Below, in pieces: positions 33,385-41,339 of a stretch of 64,000 nt of DNA. Location of the stretch: the NCBI GenBank assembly GCA_947630025.1, contig CANRFZ010000002.1, positions 1 to 64,000 on the forward strand. The letters run 5' to 3'. A program made the translations under genes and the position numbers. The DNA is from an uncultured Lachnospiraceae bacterium. GTDB lineage: Bacteria > Bacillota > Clostridia > Lachnospirales > Lachnospiraceae. How positions within the stretch are numbered: the stretch's first letter is position 1; every line of letters begins with the position of its first letter. The notes below the pieces were generated by a model. It searched no databases. It saw only the letters and a program-made list of their open reading frames with translations, and was not told where the DNA came from.

Positions 33385-34881
33385 CTATTTTCCGTCCGCA
33401 ACCCGCACCGACGCCTTATGATAATACTGCGCCACGGCGAGATTCATCCAGTTATCCGCGTCTTCCGACAGATCGGCGTCGCCAAAGAGCGCCGGTCGCG
33501 CGGAGTAGGGCGCTACCACTACGTCCGCCTCCGTATCGTCCTCATACAACGCATGGCGCTGCATCGCCTCGGTATAGAACACGCGGCCCTCCCCGTTGAC
33601 CAGCGAGCGCAGGGCGCTGATGCCGGTATAGGTATTCTTGTCCGCCGTAAAGAGCCAGATAAAAAGCGCCAGCGCGAAACAGACCGCCGTCGCCGTGCGC
33701 CCCGTCCGCCCGACGAGAGAGCCGAAGACCGCGGCAGCCGAATCCGGCTCCTTAGCCGCCCGGTGGGAGAGGTAGCCCATCCAGTACGCCGTCACGCCGA
33801 ACAGACAGAGGTAATACACGAGCTGTATAATATTGTCCACGCGGGAAAGCCCTGTCATTCCCACCGCATAAAGCGTCGGCGTAAACATCGCCGACACCAC
33901 GCATACCGCCCCCGCCGTCACCCATACCGGATGCTCAAACTGCCTGTCGGAAGCCGCCGCCAGCTTCCACAACACGGGCACCAGCATCAGCCAGATCACG
34001 ATCACCAGCGCGGGCGTCCAGCGGATCGCAAAGACGCCGGCATGATAAAACGACAGAGCGATCGACGACACCGCGGAATATCCCTCTCCCATATCCACCA
34101 TATCCCGCTGCGCGTTGCCGGGCGCGAGGACATTGACCAGAAAGCTCGCGCTCCCGGCGGCCAGCGGAAGCAGCGCGGCTGCGATTCTGCGCCGGTCTGC
34201 GATCGCCGTCCGCACGAGGAGCAGCGCCAGCAGGATCTCCATCTGCAGGCCGGTCACCAGATTGCCGCCGCCCACCAGCACGGCCAGAACGCTGCCCGCC
34301 GCGCAGCACAGGACGGTGCGGGCCGTTTCCCTGCTCAGCAGTCCCGCCAGAACAAACGTCAGCGCAAAGAACCACAACGATTCCATCAACATATAGTGCG
34401 TGGCGCCGTTGTACCAGTAGATCCCCTCAAACGGCGCTTCCATCACCTGATAAAACAAAAATAACACCACACAGAGCACAAAAGCGGCCCCCGTCTTCTC
34501 AAACCCCATCCATCTGCACAGAATATGCTTTCCCAGCAGATACGACGACACCCCCGACATACCGAGCATCACCACGGGAACGATCCATGCGCACCCATAG
34601 TCGAAATTCATCGGGCACAACTGCATCAGCATACACGACACGTAAGTGCCCTGCCAGTTGTGATAGACCTCTATGTTATGCCGCCACGCGGCCACAAGCG
34701 TCTGCCGGACAGATCCGGCGGCCAGCCACGTATCGTGAACAACGCGGCCATAGTCGTAATCGTCGATGCACATGACGTTATAACGGCCCAAAAGCAGGAT
34801 CGGCGCCAGCGACAGAAGCAGCAGAGCCGCCGCACAGACAGCCGGTTTTTTCATGGATTGTGTGTACTCCGCCTTGGTCAT
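33385..34881 (-). CDS. DUF6056 family polytopic membrane protein
   Basis: A 498-residue protein with about twelve membrane segments. After the first helix comes MCIDDYDYGRVVHDTW (near residue 36), then EVYHNWQGTYVSCML and IYWYNGATHYML, which together are the DUF6056 signature. The acidic D-D-Y in the first external loop and the topology resemble GT-C glycosyltransferases, but the function is not known. It lies between an ABC exporter gene and the DUF5672 gene. Confidence 0.78.
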   Translation of the reverse strand: MTKAEYTQSMKKPAVCAAALLLLSLAPILLLGRYNVMCIDDYDYGRVVHDTWLAAGSVRQTLVAAWRHNIEVYHNWQGTYVSCMLMQLCPMNFDYGCAWIVPVVMLGMSGVSSYLLGKHILCRWMGFEKTGAAFVLCVVLFLFYQVMEAPFEGIYWYNGATHYMLMESLWFFALTFVLAGLLSRETARTVLCCAAGSVLAVLVGGGNLVTGLQMEILLALLLVRTAIADRRRIAAALLPLAAGSASFLVNVLAPGNAQRDMVDMGEGYSAVSSIALSFYHAGVFAIRWTPALVIVIWLMLVPVLWKLAAASDRQFEHPVWVTAGAVCVVSAMFTPTLYAVGMTGLSRVDNIIQLVYYLCLFGVTAYWMGYLSHRAAKEPDSAAAVFGSLVGRTGRTATAVCFALALFIWLFTADKNTYTGISALRSLVNGEGRVFYTEAMQRHALYEDDTEADVVVAPYSARPALFGDADLSEDADNWMNLAVAQYYHKASVRVADGK

Positions 34882-34900
34882 TCGGCCTTCCTTTCCCTGA

Positions 34901-36700
34901 TTATGACAGACTTGTCACCGTGATTTTCTCGTTTTCCACTTTATAGATCACATCGCACTTGGCGATGGTATTGAGCCTGTGCGCAATAATCACCATCGTT
35001 TTTTTGCCGTGGAAACTGTTGATGGCGTCCATCACCGCCTTTTCCGTATCCGTATCCAGCGCCGAGGTCGCCTCGTCGAATACGAGAATCTCCGGATTGT
35101 GGTACAACGCTCTGGCGATGCCGATCCTCTGTCTCTGCCCGCCGGAAAGCCGGGTGCCCCTGTCCCCGATGGCCGTGTCCAGCCCCTCCGGAAGCTCCTC
35201 TACGAACTCCTTGAGCTGGGCTTCCTCCAGCACTTCCCAGACGCGCTTCTCGTCGATTTTGTCCGCGTCGATGCCGAAAGCGATATTGTCCCGGATCGGC
35301 TCGTCGATCAGATAGATGGACTGGGGAATATAGCCGATCATCGAAAGCCATGCCGGATAATTGTCAAAAATGCTCCTGCCGTCGCAGGTGATCACGCCCT
35401 CCTGTGTCCGCAGAAGTCCCAGCAGGATATCTACGATCGTGGATTTTCCCGCGCCCGACGGCCCCATGATGCCCACCGACTGTCCCCGCTTCACTTCCAT
35501 ATGGGCGTCCGTAAAAATAGGCTTCACCGTGTTGGGGTAGGCGTATGTGATATGATCCAGCACGATTTTGTCGCGCAGCTTCAATTCGGGAAGCGCCGGC
35601 GCACCCGCCGCCGTCAGTCCGGTCACGCTGCCGTTGACGTCCATCTTCATGCTCTCGTTGAGATTCTCGTACAGATAGTCCAGACAGGGCTGCACATAGG
35701 CGATCTCCGACAGGTAAGTGTTGATTCTGTTGGTGCCCGGCAGCACGCGGATCGCCGCCACCGCGAACGCCGAAAGCTGCGGAATCAGCACCGTCACATC
35801 CCCGCCCCGCAGAATATAGAGCAGGATATAAAGGAGAATAGACGCCATAAACACCGTCTCGATCAGAAGCCGCGGCATATTGTTCAGCACGGAATAATTG
35901 CGCGCGACGTTGGCGCCGATGTAGCCGCTCTCATAATAATTACGCACAAAAAATTCTTCCCGGTGCAGCACCTTGACGTCCTTCAGTCCGTATATGGCCT
36001 GAATCCGCCACTTGGCGATGCGCGACTGGATTCTCTGGTTCTTGTGTCCGATGGTGTTCAGCCGGGGCTTCAATACTTTGGTAATCAATAACGTCATCAC
36101 CAGAAAGATCACCACGATAAACAGACTCATGGCAGGGCTCTTGATCACCAGCACGGTGCAAAGGCACACGGCCACGACGATCTCCGTGACCATCTGGATC
36201 AGCGCCAGAATCAACTGGCACGCGCTGGGGATGTCACTATCCGTCAGCCGGAAGACGGTAGGGATGTCCGCCCCCAGATACTGCTCGTAGGGCCTGTTCA
36301 GAAATTCCCGCAGCACCCGCGTGATCATGCGGTTCTTACAGTGCGCCACAAAGGTATTCTGCGCATAGACCTGAAACAACAGATAAATATTCTTGATAAC
36401 ATAAAGCGCGATCAGCGTGCCTAACATCAGAATAATCATCTGCCTGCTGCCGCTGATCCCCAGAACATGGACGATCTTCTGCACAAGGCTATTGTTCATA
36501 ACGGCGTCGGGGTTCATGATGATCTCCACCACCGGAAGCAGCATGGACACGCCCAGCGTCTCCAGCACGCCGCCGATCAGGATCAGCACGCCGAGCCCCA
36601 CGAACTGCCATTTCTGTTTCCTGTCAAACAAATATCCTACTTTGCGGAGCATTGATACGCCGGCTGCACTGCCGTTGTCCCTGTCTGCCCGTTTTCCCAT
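34901..36700 (-). CDS. PglK-like ABC transporter, fused permease and ATPase (second copy)
   Basis: A 599-residue half-transporter with six membrane segments (residues about 30-330) and an ATPase domain with GPSGAGKSTIVD, LSGGQRQR and ILVFDEATSALD. It is clearly related to the protein at 7148-8893 and like it resembles PglK lipid-linked oligosaccharide flippases, including FAVAAIRVLPGTNRIN before the linker. ATG 36700 is chosen (AAAGGAA upstream). Five bases separate it from the fucosyltransferase gene. Whether it flips the same or a different glycan from the other exporter cannot be told. Confidence 0.87.
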   Translation of the reverse strand: MGKRADRDNGSAAGVSMLRKVGYLFDRKQKWQFVGLGVLILIGGVLETLGVSMLLPVVEIIMNPDAVMNNSLVQKIVHVLGISGSRQMIILMLGTLIALYVIKNIYLLFQVYAQNTFVAHCKNRMITRVLREFLNRPYEQYLGADIPTVFRLTDSDIPSACQLILALIQMVTEIVVAVCLCTVLVIKSPAMSLFIVVIFLVMTLLITKVLKPRLNTIGHKNQRIQSRIAKWRIQAIYGLKDVKVLHREEFFVRNYYESGYIGANVARNYSVLNNMPRLLIETVFMASILLYILLYILRGGDVTVLIPQLSAFAVAAIRVLPGTNRINTYLSEIAYVQPCLDYLYENLNESMKMDVNGSVTGLTAAGAPALPELKLRDKIVLDHITYAYPNTVKPIFTDAHMEVKRGQSVGIMGPSGAGKSTIVDILLGLLRTQEGVITCDGRSIFDNYPAWLSMIGYIPQSIYLIDEPIRDNIAFGIDADKIDEKRVWEVLEEAQLKEFVEELPEGLDTAIGDRGTRLSGGQRQRIGIARALYHNPEILVFDEATSALDTDTEKAVMDAINSFHGKKTMVIIAHRLNTIAKCDVIYKVENEKITVTSLS

Positions 36701-36705
36701 CTGTG

Positions 36706-37707
36706 TCAGTTCCTTTCCTCCGTACCGCCGGAAGACGCCGTAACCATCTCCATATCGCCGCGGTAGATATCGCTGCAGTCCCAGCCGCCAAGCCATCTCT
36801 CCGGCGCCAGAACGGTCTTGTCCCGGCGGGGATTCAGGTACGACGCCCACCAGCTGAAACTGCTATTGGCCAGTATGTTGTGCCTGCAGCAGCTCATCAG
36901 GGCAAAGTCCGCATAATCGCCCAGCCCGCCCGCATCCACGATCTCCATGTCAGACGCATCCGCATCCCGCCGGATCTGCGGCAGCATTTCCCGCGCCGCC
37001 CACTCCCGGTCGTTGGTAAAAAGGTAGAAGCGGCAGCCCGGATGACGGCTGCGCATACAAGCCATCGCCTGTCTGTAATAGGACGGCGTGCAGATGCCGC
37101 CATACAACGGCTGATTCTTCGGGTACAGATAATCGCCGCCGCGGATATGCACGCCGACGGACTCCTCCGACTCCATCCGCCGCCGCAGACTGCTGAAGCG
37201 CTCCCACGCCGCGTCCGCCGGCACACCGGTCATACCGGCGGTATCCGCCGCAGCGGTTCCGTCTGCCGCTTCCTGCGCCGTTTGCTGCCGCCGCAGTCCG
37301 TCCAGCAGCCTGTCTATATCGTAAATACGTCTTATTTCTTCTGCTATGCCGCTGAAATATTTTTCGCTCTGCCAGTACCCTTCCAGATAGATGTCGTCCC
37401 AGTCCATGATCTCCGGATGATACCGCTTGTCCTCCTCGAAATACGCCTTTTTTTTCCGGCCAAACAGCCTGCGGCGCACCCTGTTCCACGGAAGCATCGA
37501 GGAATCCAGCATTCTGACCATCTCTCCGGACGTCGGCCTCTCGTAGTCGATACCGAAAAGCGAAAGCGACGGCGTGCGCTTTTCATCCCGGACATATGCC
37601 GTCACGTCATCTATTTTTACTTCTTTGCCGGCCTCTTGGAGCTGCCGGTACAGGGCGTACTGGAACATCTGGTTCCCGAGGCCGCCGGCTAACTGGATAA
37701 TGATCAT
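36706..37707 (-). CDS. GT11 fucosyltransferase (alpha-1,2-type), second copy
   Basis: A 333-residue protein starting MIIIQLAGGLGNQMFQYALY, with GVHIRGGDYLYPKN near residue 190 and CRHNILANSSFSWWASYL near residue 270. GT11 enzymes transfer fucose from GDP-fucose. Between residues 140 and 170 is an A/T/G/D-rich low-complexity stretch not usual in the family. ATG 37707 overlaps the GT2 stop by 4 bases. The R-R-G-D of most GT11 proteins is R-G-G-D here, a change also found in other bacterial members. Confidence 0.89.
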   Translation of the reverse strand: MIIIQLAGGLGNQMFQYALYRQLQEAGKEVKIDDVTAYVRDEKRTPSLSLFGIDYERPTSGEMVRMLDSSMLPWNRVRRRLFGRKKKAYFEEDKRYHPEIMDWDDIYLEGYWQSEKYFSGIAEEIRRIYDIDRLLDGLRRQQTAQEAADGTAAADTAGMTGVPADAAWERFSSLRRRMESEESVGVHIRGGDYLYPKNQPLYGGICTPSYYRQAMACMRSRHPGCRFYLFTNDREWAAREMLPQIRRDADASDMEIVDAGGLGDYADFALMSCCRHNILANSSFSWWASYLNPRRDKTVLAPERWLGGWDCSDIYRGDMEMVTASSGGTEERN

Positions 37708-38783
37708 TTCTTTAAGATTCCTTTGACCTTTGCCTTCAATGGGATCACAACGGTCTCCTCCCACGTGACGAAGCGGCTGTAGCGCGCCGGTGATTTCAGG
37801 AATAGTCTAAGCCTCCGGCCATCCCGCGGCTTCGCCTCGGAACACGTGCATACCTGTCGGAAATGCGCCGCGTTATCCCGAATCATCTCCGCCAGCCTCG
37901 CCATAAATTCCTCTCTGTCGGGAGACTGTGATCTCTCCACGATGCGGTAGAACTGCAGGAGTCTCTTACAGAAAAAATAATCATGAATATCCGCCAGATC
38001 ATCCCGCCCCATTTTGCGCAGCAGCCCGGCCTTCTCATAATACGCCGGGATCTGATCCGTAAAAGTGCGCCTGTTGACGTTCGTATTCATGATGCTTCCT
38101 TCTCTGTCTATTATATAATTATAGCAGGCAGTGTCAAGGTAAACACTGCGCTTTGCACGGCCCAGCACCTCGGCGGAGAACACGATGTCCTCATACCATT
38201 TTCCCACAGGAAAAGAAAGGCCCGCCAGAAGTTCCCGCTTATACAGTTTGTTCCACGCGGCGTTCTGAATCCGGTAGGAAGCCGTCTCTTTTACCTGCTG
38301 CTCCAGCGCCTCCTGCCCCTCGAAGATTACCGCCCGATCCACGGAGCCGTCCGTGGTGTGCGTCTTGTATACGCAGCGGTAGCGGCATATCGCCAGATCC
38401 GCCTGCTGCTCCTGCAGGGCCCCCAGCAGCTTTTCATACATATCCGCATCGATCCAGTCGTCGCCGTCCACGAATCCGATATAGGCCCCCGTCGCCGTGG
38501 CGATCCCCGCATTACGCGCGTCGGCCAGCCCGCCGTTGGCTTTGTGGATGACTTGGATGCGCGCATCCTCCGAGGCAATTCTGTCGCAGATCTGCCCCGT
38601 GGCGTCCGTGGAGCCGTCGTCCACCACGATGATCTCCAGATGCCGATAAGTCTGCCCCAGAACGGACCGCAGGCTTTTCTGTATATAATCTTCAATATTA
38701 TAAGCAGGAATAATCACGGAGATCAGCTCCCGCTGCCTATCCGCAGGCAGCTTTGCCGGACTGTACGGCTGCAGAACTCTCAT
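37704..38783 (-). CDS. Glycosyltransferase family 2
   Basis: A 359-residue GT-A enzyme: LISVIIPAYNIEDYIQKSL near residue 20, DDGSTDATGQICDR, and GFVDGDDWIDADMYEKL near residue 103. ATG 38783 has AGGGG seven bases upstream; a longer upstream frame lies in the ATP-grasp gene and is rejected. The C-terminal third is family-typical. It is coupled by overlap to the fucosyltransferase gene, so the two may add neighbouring sugars. Confidence 0.89.
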   Translation of the reverse strand: MRVLQPYSPAKLPADRQRELISVIIPAYNIEDYIQKSLRSVLGQTYRHLEIIVVDDGSTDATGQICDRIASEDARIQVIHKANGGLADARNAGIATATGAYIGFVDGDDWIDADMYEKLLGALQEQQADLAICRYRCVYKTHTTDGSVDRAVIFEGQEALEQQVKETASYRIQNAAWNKLYKRELLAGLSFPVGKWYEDIVFSAEVLGRAKRSVYLDTACYNYIIDREGSIMNTNVNRRTFTDQIPAYYEKAGLLRKMGRDDLADIHDYFFCKRLLQFYRIVERSQSPDREEFMARLAEMIRDNAAHFRQVCTCSEAKPRDGRRLRLFLKSPARYSRFVTWEETVVIPLKAKVKGILKK

Positions 38784-38797
38784 ACCATACCCCTTTC

Positions 38798-39841
38798 TCA
38801 CGGCAGGCTTTCCCGCCTCGAACGCTCCAGAAAACGCCTGACGCCATAGCAGAATTCCTCCTCCGGCACGACAGGCCCCTCCACCGTCTCCCAATCTCCT
38901 CCGGCCCGCACATAATGTCTTTCAGACAGGCTCATGGCCTTAAAACCGAAGAAAAGACACTGAAATTCTATCAGATGGCAGGTTCCCTCCCCATCGAGAC
39001 AGATATCGAGCGACAGCCATGGCGAAGAAATCTCATCCGCGCACGCACCGGCATAGTCCAGAATCCGCTGCAGGCCGCTCCCGTCCTCATCGGTGAATTT
39101 TCCGCTGCCGCTGGCGCGAAAATCATTCTCCCTGTTCAGCCTGTGAAGCACAAAATAGTGATCTCCGAAAACGAGCACCTTGTAATCTCCCTGCAGGCCC
39201 TCAATATAATTCTGGGTGACGAACTTCGTATTGTGAATCAAGACCGGCTTCTTGCCGAGCAGCCTCTGCTTCACATTCACGCAGGAGAGATAATAAAACT
39301 GTTTCAGATCCGCCATGCGCGAAACCTTTTCGGCGTACCGGAACAACTCCTTCCGGTCATGCGCCAGAAAGACGCCCAAACCGCCGGCTCCCGCGGCTTT
39401 TTTGACAATCACCGGAAACTGCGTCGGCGGCGACGCTTTCAGTTCTTCCAGAGAAGACCATACTTGGGAGGAGATCGTCTTCAGCCGCTCATCGCGGAAG
39501 CCGCAGCGCAGTATCTCCATCATCACCTTATTGTCATGTGCGCGGAAAAAAGGAAAATCCGGCAGCAGCACCGCTCCCTGCATCTTAAGATGCACCAGCA
39601 CATCTTCCATAAATGCCTTGGAGCCTCCGCAGTAGTCTTCCGCGGACGAATATAAGACGATATATCCCTCATAATCTTTCTGATAATGAAATGCGTGGTA
39701 CGATGTGATCTCCACGTTGTAGCCGAGATCCGTAAAATATCGCTCCAGATATCCCGTATCCAGCGAGACGGATTTCACCCAGTCGGGATAGGTGGACCAG
39801 AACCAGTCCCGCAAATCTTTAATAATAAGCATTTTCTTCAT
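38798..39841 (-). CDS. ATP-grasp domain protein
   Basis: A 347-residue protein with an ATP-grasp layout: an N-terminal pre-ATP domain, then FPVIVKKAAGAGGLGVFLAH near residue 145 (the lysine and glycine-rich ATP loop), and a C-terminal SLDICLDGEGTCHLIEFQ near residue 290, where the E and following N/Q region would bind magnesium. ATP-grasp enzymes join a carboxylate to an amine or thiol through an acyl phosphate. Here it is coupled to the DUF362 gene by a 4-base overlap. The natural substrate is unknown; uronic or pyruvyl carboxylates of the glycan are candidates by context only. Confidence 0.78.
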   Translation of the reverse strand: MKKMLIIKDLRDWFWSTYPDWVKSVSLDTGYLERYFTDLGYNVEITSYHAFHYQKDYEGYIVLYSSAEDYCGGSKAFMEDVLVHLKMQGAVLLPDFPFFRAHDNKVMMEILRCGFRDERLKTISSQVWSSLEELKASPPTQFPVIVKKAAGAGGLGVFLAHDRKELFRYAEKVSRMADLKQFYYLSCVNVKQRLLGKKPVLIHNTKFVTQNYIEGLQGDYKVLVFGDHYFVLHRLNRENDFRASGSGKFTDEDGSGLQRILDYAGACADEISSPWLSLDICLDGEGTCHLIEFQCLFFGFKAMSLSERHYVRAGGDWETVEGPVVPEEEFCYGVRRFLERSRRESLP

Positions 39842-41313
39842 ATTTCTTCCTCCAGCCATTCCCGCCAGCCGGACGTCGGCTTAAACGCGCTCGCCAGCCG
39901 CCGGATCTCATCCGGCTTTTTCCCCTGAAACAACGGACTGTTGGAAGAAATCTGTATGTCCTGTCTGGGCATCCGGTATCGTTGTCCATAATCTGCGTTG
40001 GCTATGGTGGGAAAACGTTCGGCGCAGTACCCCATCAGCGCGGCAATCACCGTATCCGCGGCGATCTGCTCCCAGCCGCCAACCAGAATACCGGTCGCTT
40101 TCGGCTGCGGGCACAATGGGCCTTCCCCCTCTCCCGCGATCACCATATCCGCCAGAACAAACATCTTCCGCTGCTGTTCGGGCATCAGTTTCCCCTCTTT
40201 GTCCGCATACAACACAATCCGGCAGATATCGCACACCGTCCGCCAGAGCGTGTCGTTGCCGTACCAGCTTCCCTCCACATATGTGTCCGCTCTCAGTATT
40301 CTGGCGGCCTTATACAAAAGAACGCCGAAAAAATCGGACAGGCCGCAAATCCGCCCGCCAGCGGCGGCAATCCTGTTGTTCCTCTCCTCCATGTCCGTGC
40401 GCATTCTTTTCAAAAACGACGGTTTCAGGTACTCATCTCCGTTTTCCCGTTTGCTGCCCTTCGTGTGATGCGGAAGACATTCCTTTTTGGCGACGCAGCC
40501 CACCATGTTTTTGACAGAGGCCGTGATCCCTGCTTTGCGGTGCGTCTTGGGCTTGGGAAGATTGATGATGACGTCCGCCTCCATAACGGCGCCGGCTAGG
40601 GAATACCTGTGCAGGCCGCCCTTATGATACCGCTCCATCTCCTCCGGCAGATAATTGGTGATACGGTACTGCGAAAGCCGCCCGCCGCTCTGCGGCGCCC
40701 TGCCGAACGCGCTGTCGCTCCCCATATCCACTTCCACATCCGGCCCGCCGGCGGCATAACCGTCATGGCCGCCGTTTCGTTCTATCCGGACGGAGGATAA
40801 CTGCCGCAGATCGAGTAAAATAACATCCGTTCCTTTTCTTTTAAAATCTTCGACAATCGCATCGTAATGCAGCTCGTGCACCAGCTCCTCGAAATTGCAG
40901 CTCTGCACGGGCGCATCTGCCAACAGAATCCTGCCGCTGCCCTGCAGGGCTAAGACGACATAATCCAATACGGCTCTGACCACAGAGGGATGCGTGACCA
41001 GACAGTCCAGTCCGCCGTCCTTCGCCCGGTTCACATGATTCACCATGTTCGGCTTCACCAGAACCGTATTGCCCGGCTCCACAAAATCCGCCAGCGGATT
41101 CCAGTCCTTCGTCCCGAAATGCTCTTTGTCAAGCCCCAGCGCGGCCAGCGTATTCCGCACCATCTCATATACCTTGTTTTCTTCGGAAAGACAGGTGTTA
41201 TTCTTCTCTTGAAACAGTTCGGGATATCTTTCCGCCGGTGCATAACACGTGTGATCATTCCACTGCGGATAGCTTACGCCCGGCATATATTCAATGTGAA
41301 CCTGTGTCTGCAA
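39838..41313 (-). CDS. DUF362 domain protein
   Basis: A 491-residue protein with the DUF362 core: VEPGNTVLVKPNMVNH near residue 78, LVTHPSVVRAVLDY, ADVIINLPKPKTHRKAGITA near residue 245 followed by SVKNMVG. There is no ferredoxin-type cysteine cluster of the kind seen in many DUF362 proteins. The biochemical role of DUF362 in carbohydrate loci is not known to me. Coupling with the ATP-grasp gene suggests they work in one step or one pathway. The start ATG 41313 gives a plausible length. Confidence 0.8.
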   Translation of the reverse strand: MQTQVHIEYMPGVSYPQWNDHTCYAPAERYPELFQEKNNTCLSEENKVYEMVRNTLAALGLDKEHFGTKDWNPLADFVEPGNTVLVKPNMVNHVNRAKDGGLDCLVTHPSVVRAVLDYVVLALQGSGRILLADAPVQSCNFEELVHELHYDAIVEDFKRKGTDVILLDLRQLSSVRIERNGGHDGYAAGGPDVEVDMGSDSAFGRAPQSGGRLSQYRITNYLPEEMERYHKGGLHRYSLAGAVMEADVIINLPKPKTHRKAGITASVKNMVGCVAKKECLPHHTKGSKRENGDEYLKPSFLKRMRTDMEERNNRIAAAGGRICGLSDFFGVLLYKAARILRADTYVEGSWYGNDTLWRTVCDICRIVLYADKEGKLMPEQQRKMFVLADMVIAGEGEGPLCPQPKATGILVGGWEQIAADTVIAALMGYCAERFPTIANADYGQRYRMPRQDIQISSNSPLFQGKKPDEIRRLASAFKPTSGWREWLEEEI

Positions 41314-41339
41314 CGTGAAACCACCTTTCCTTACTCCTG

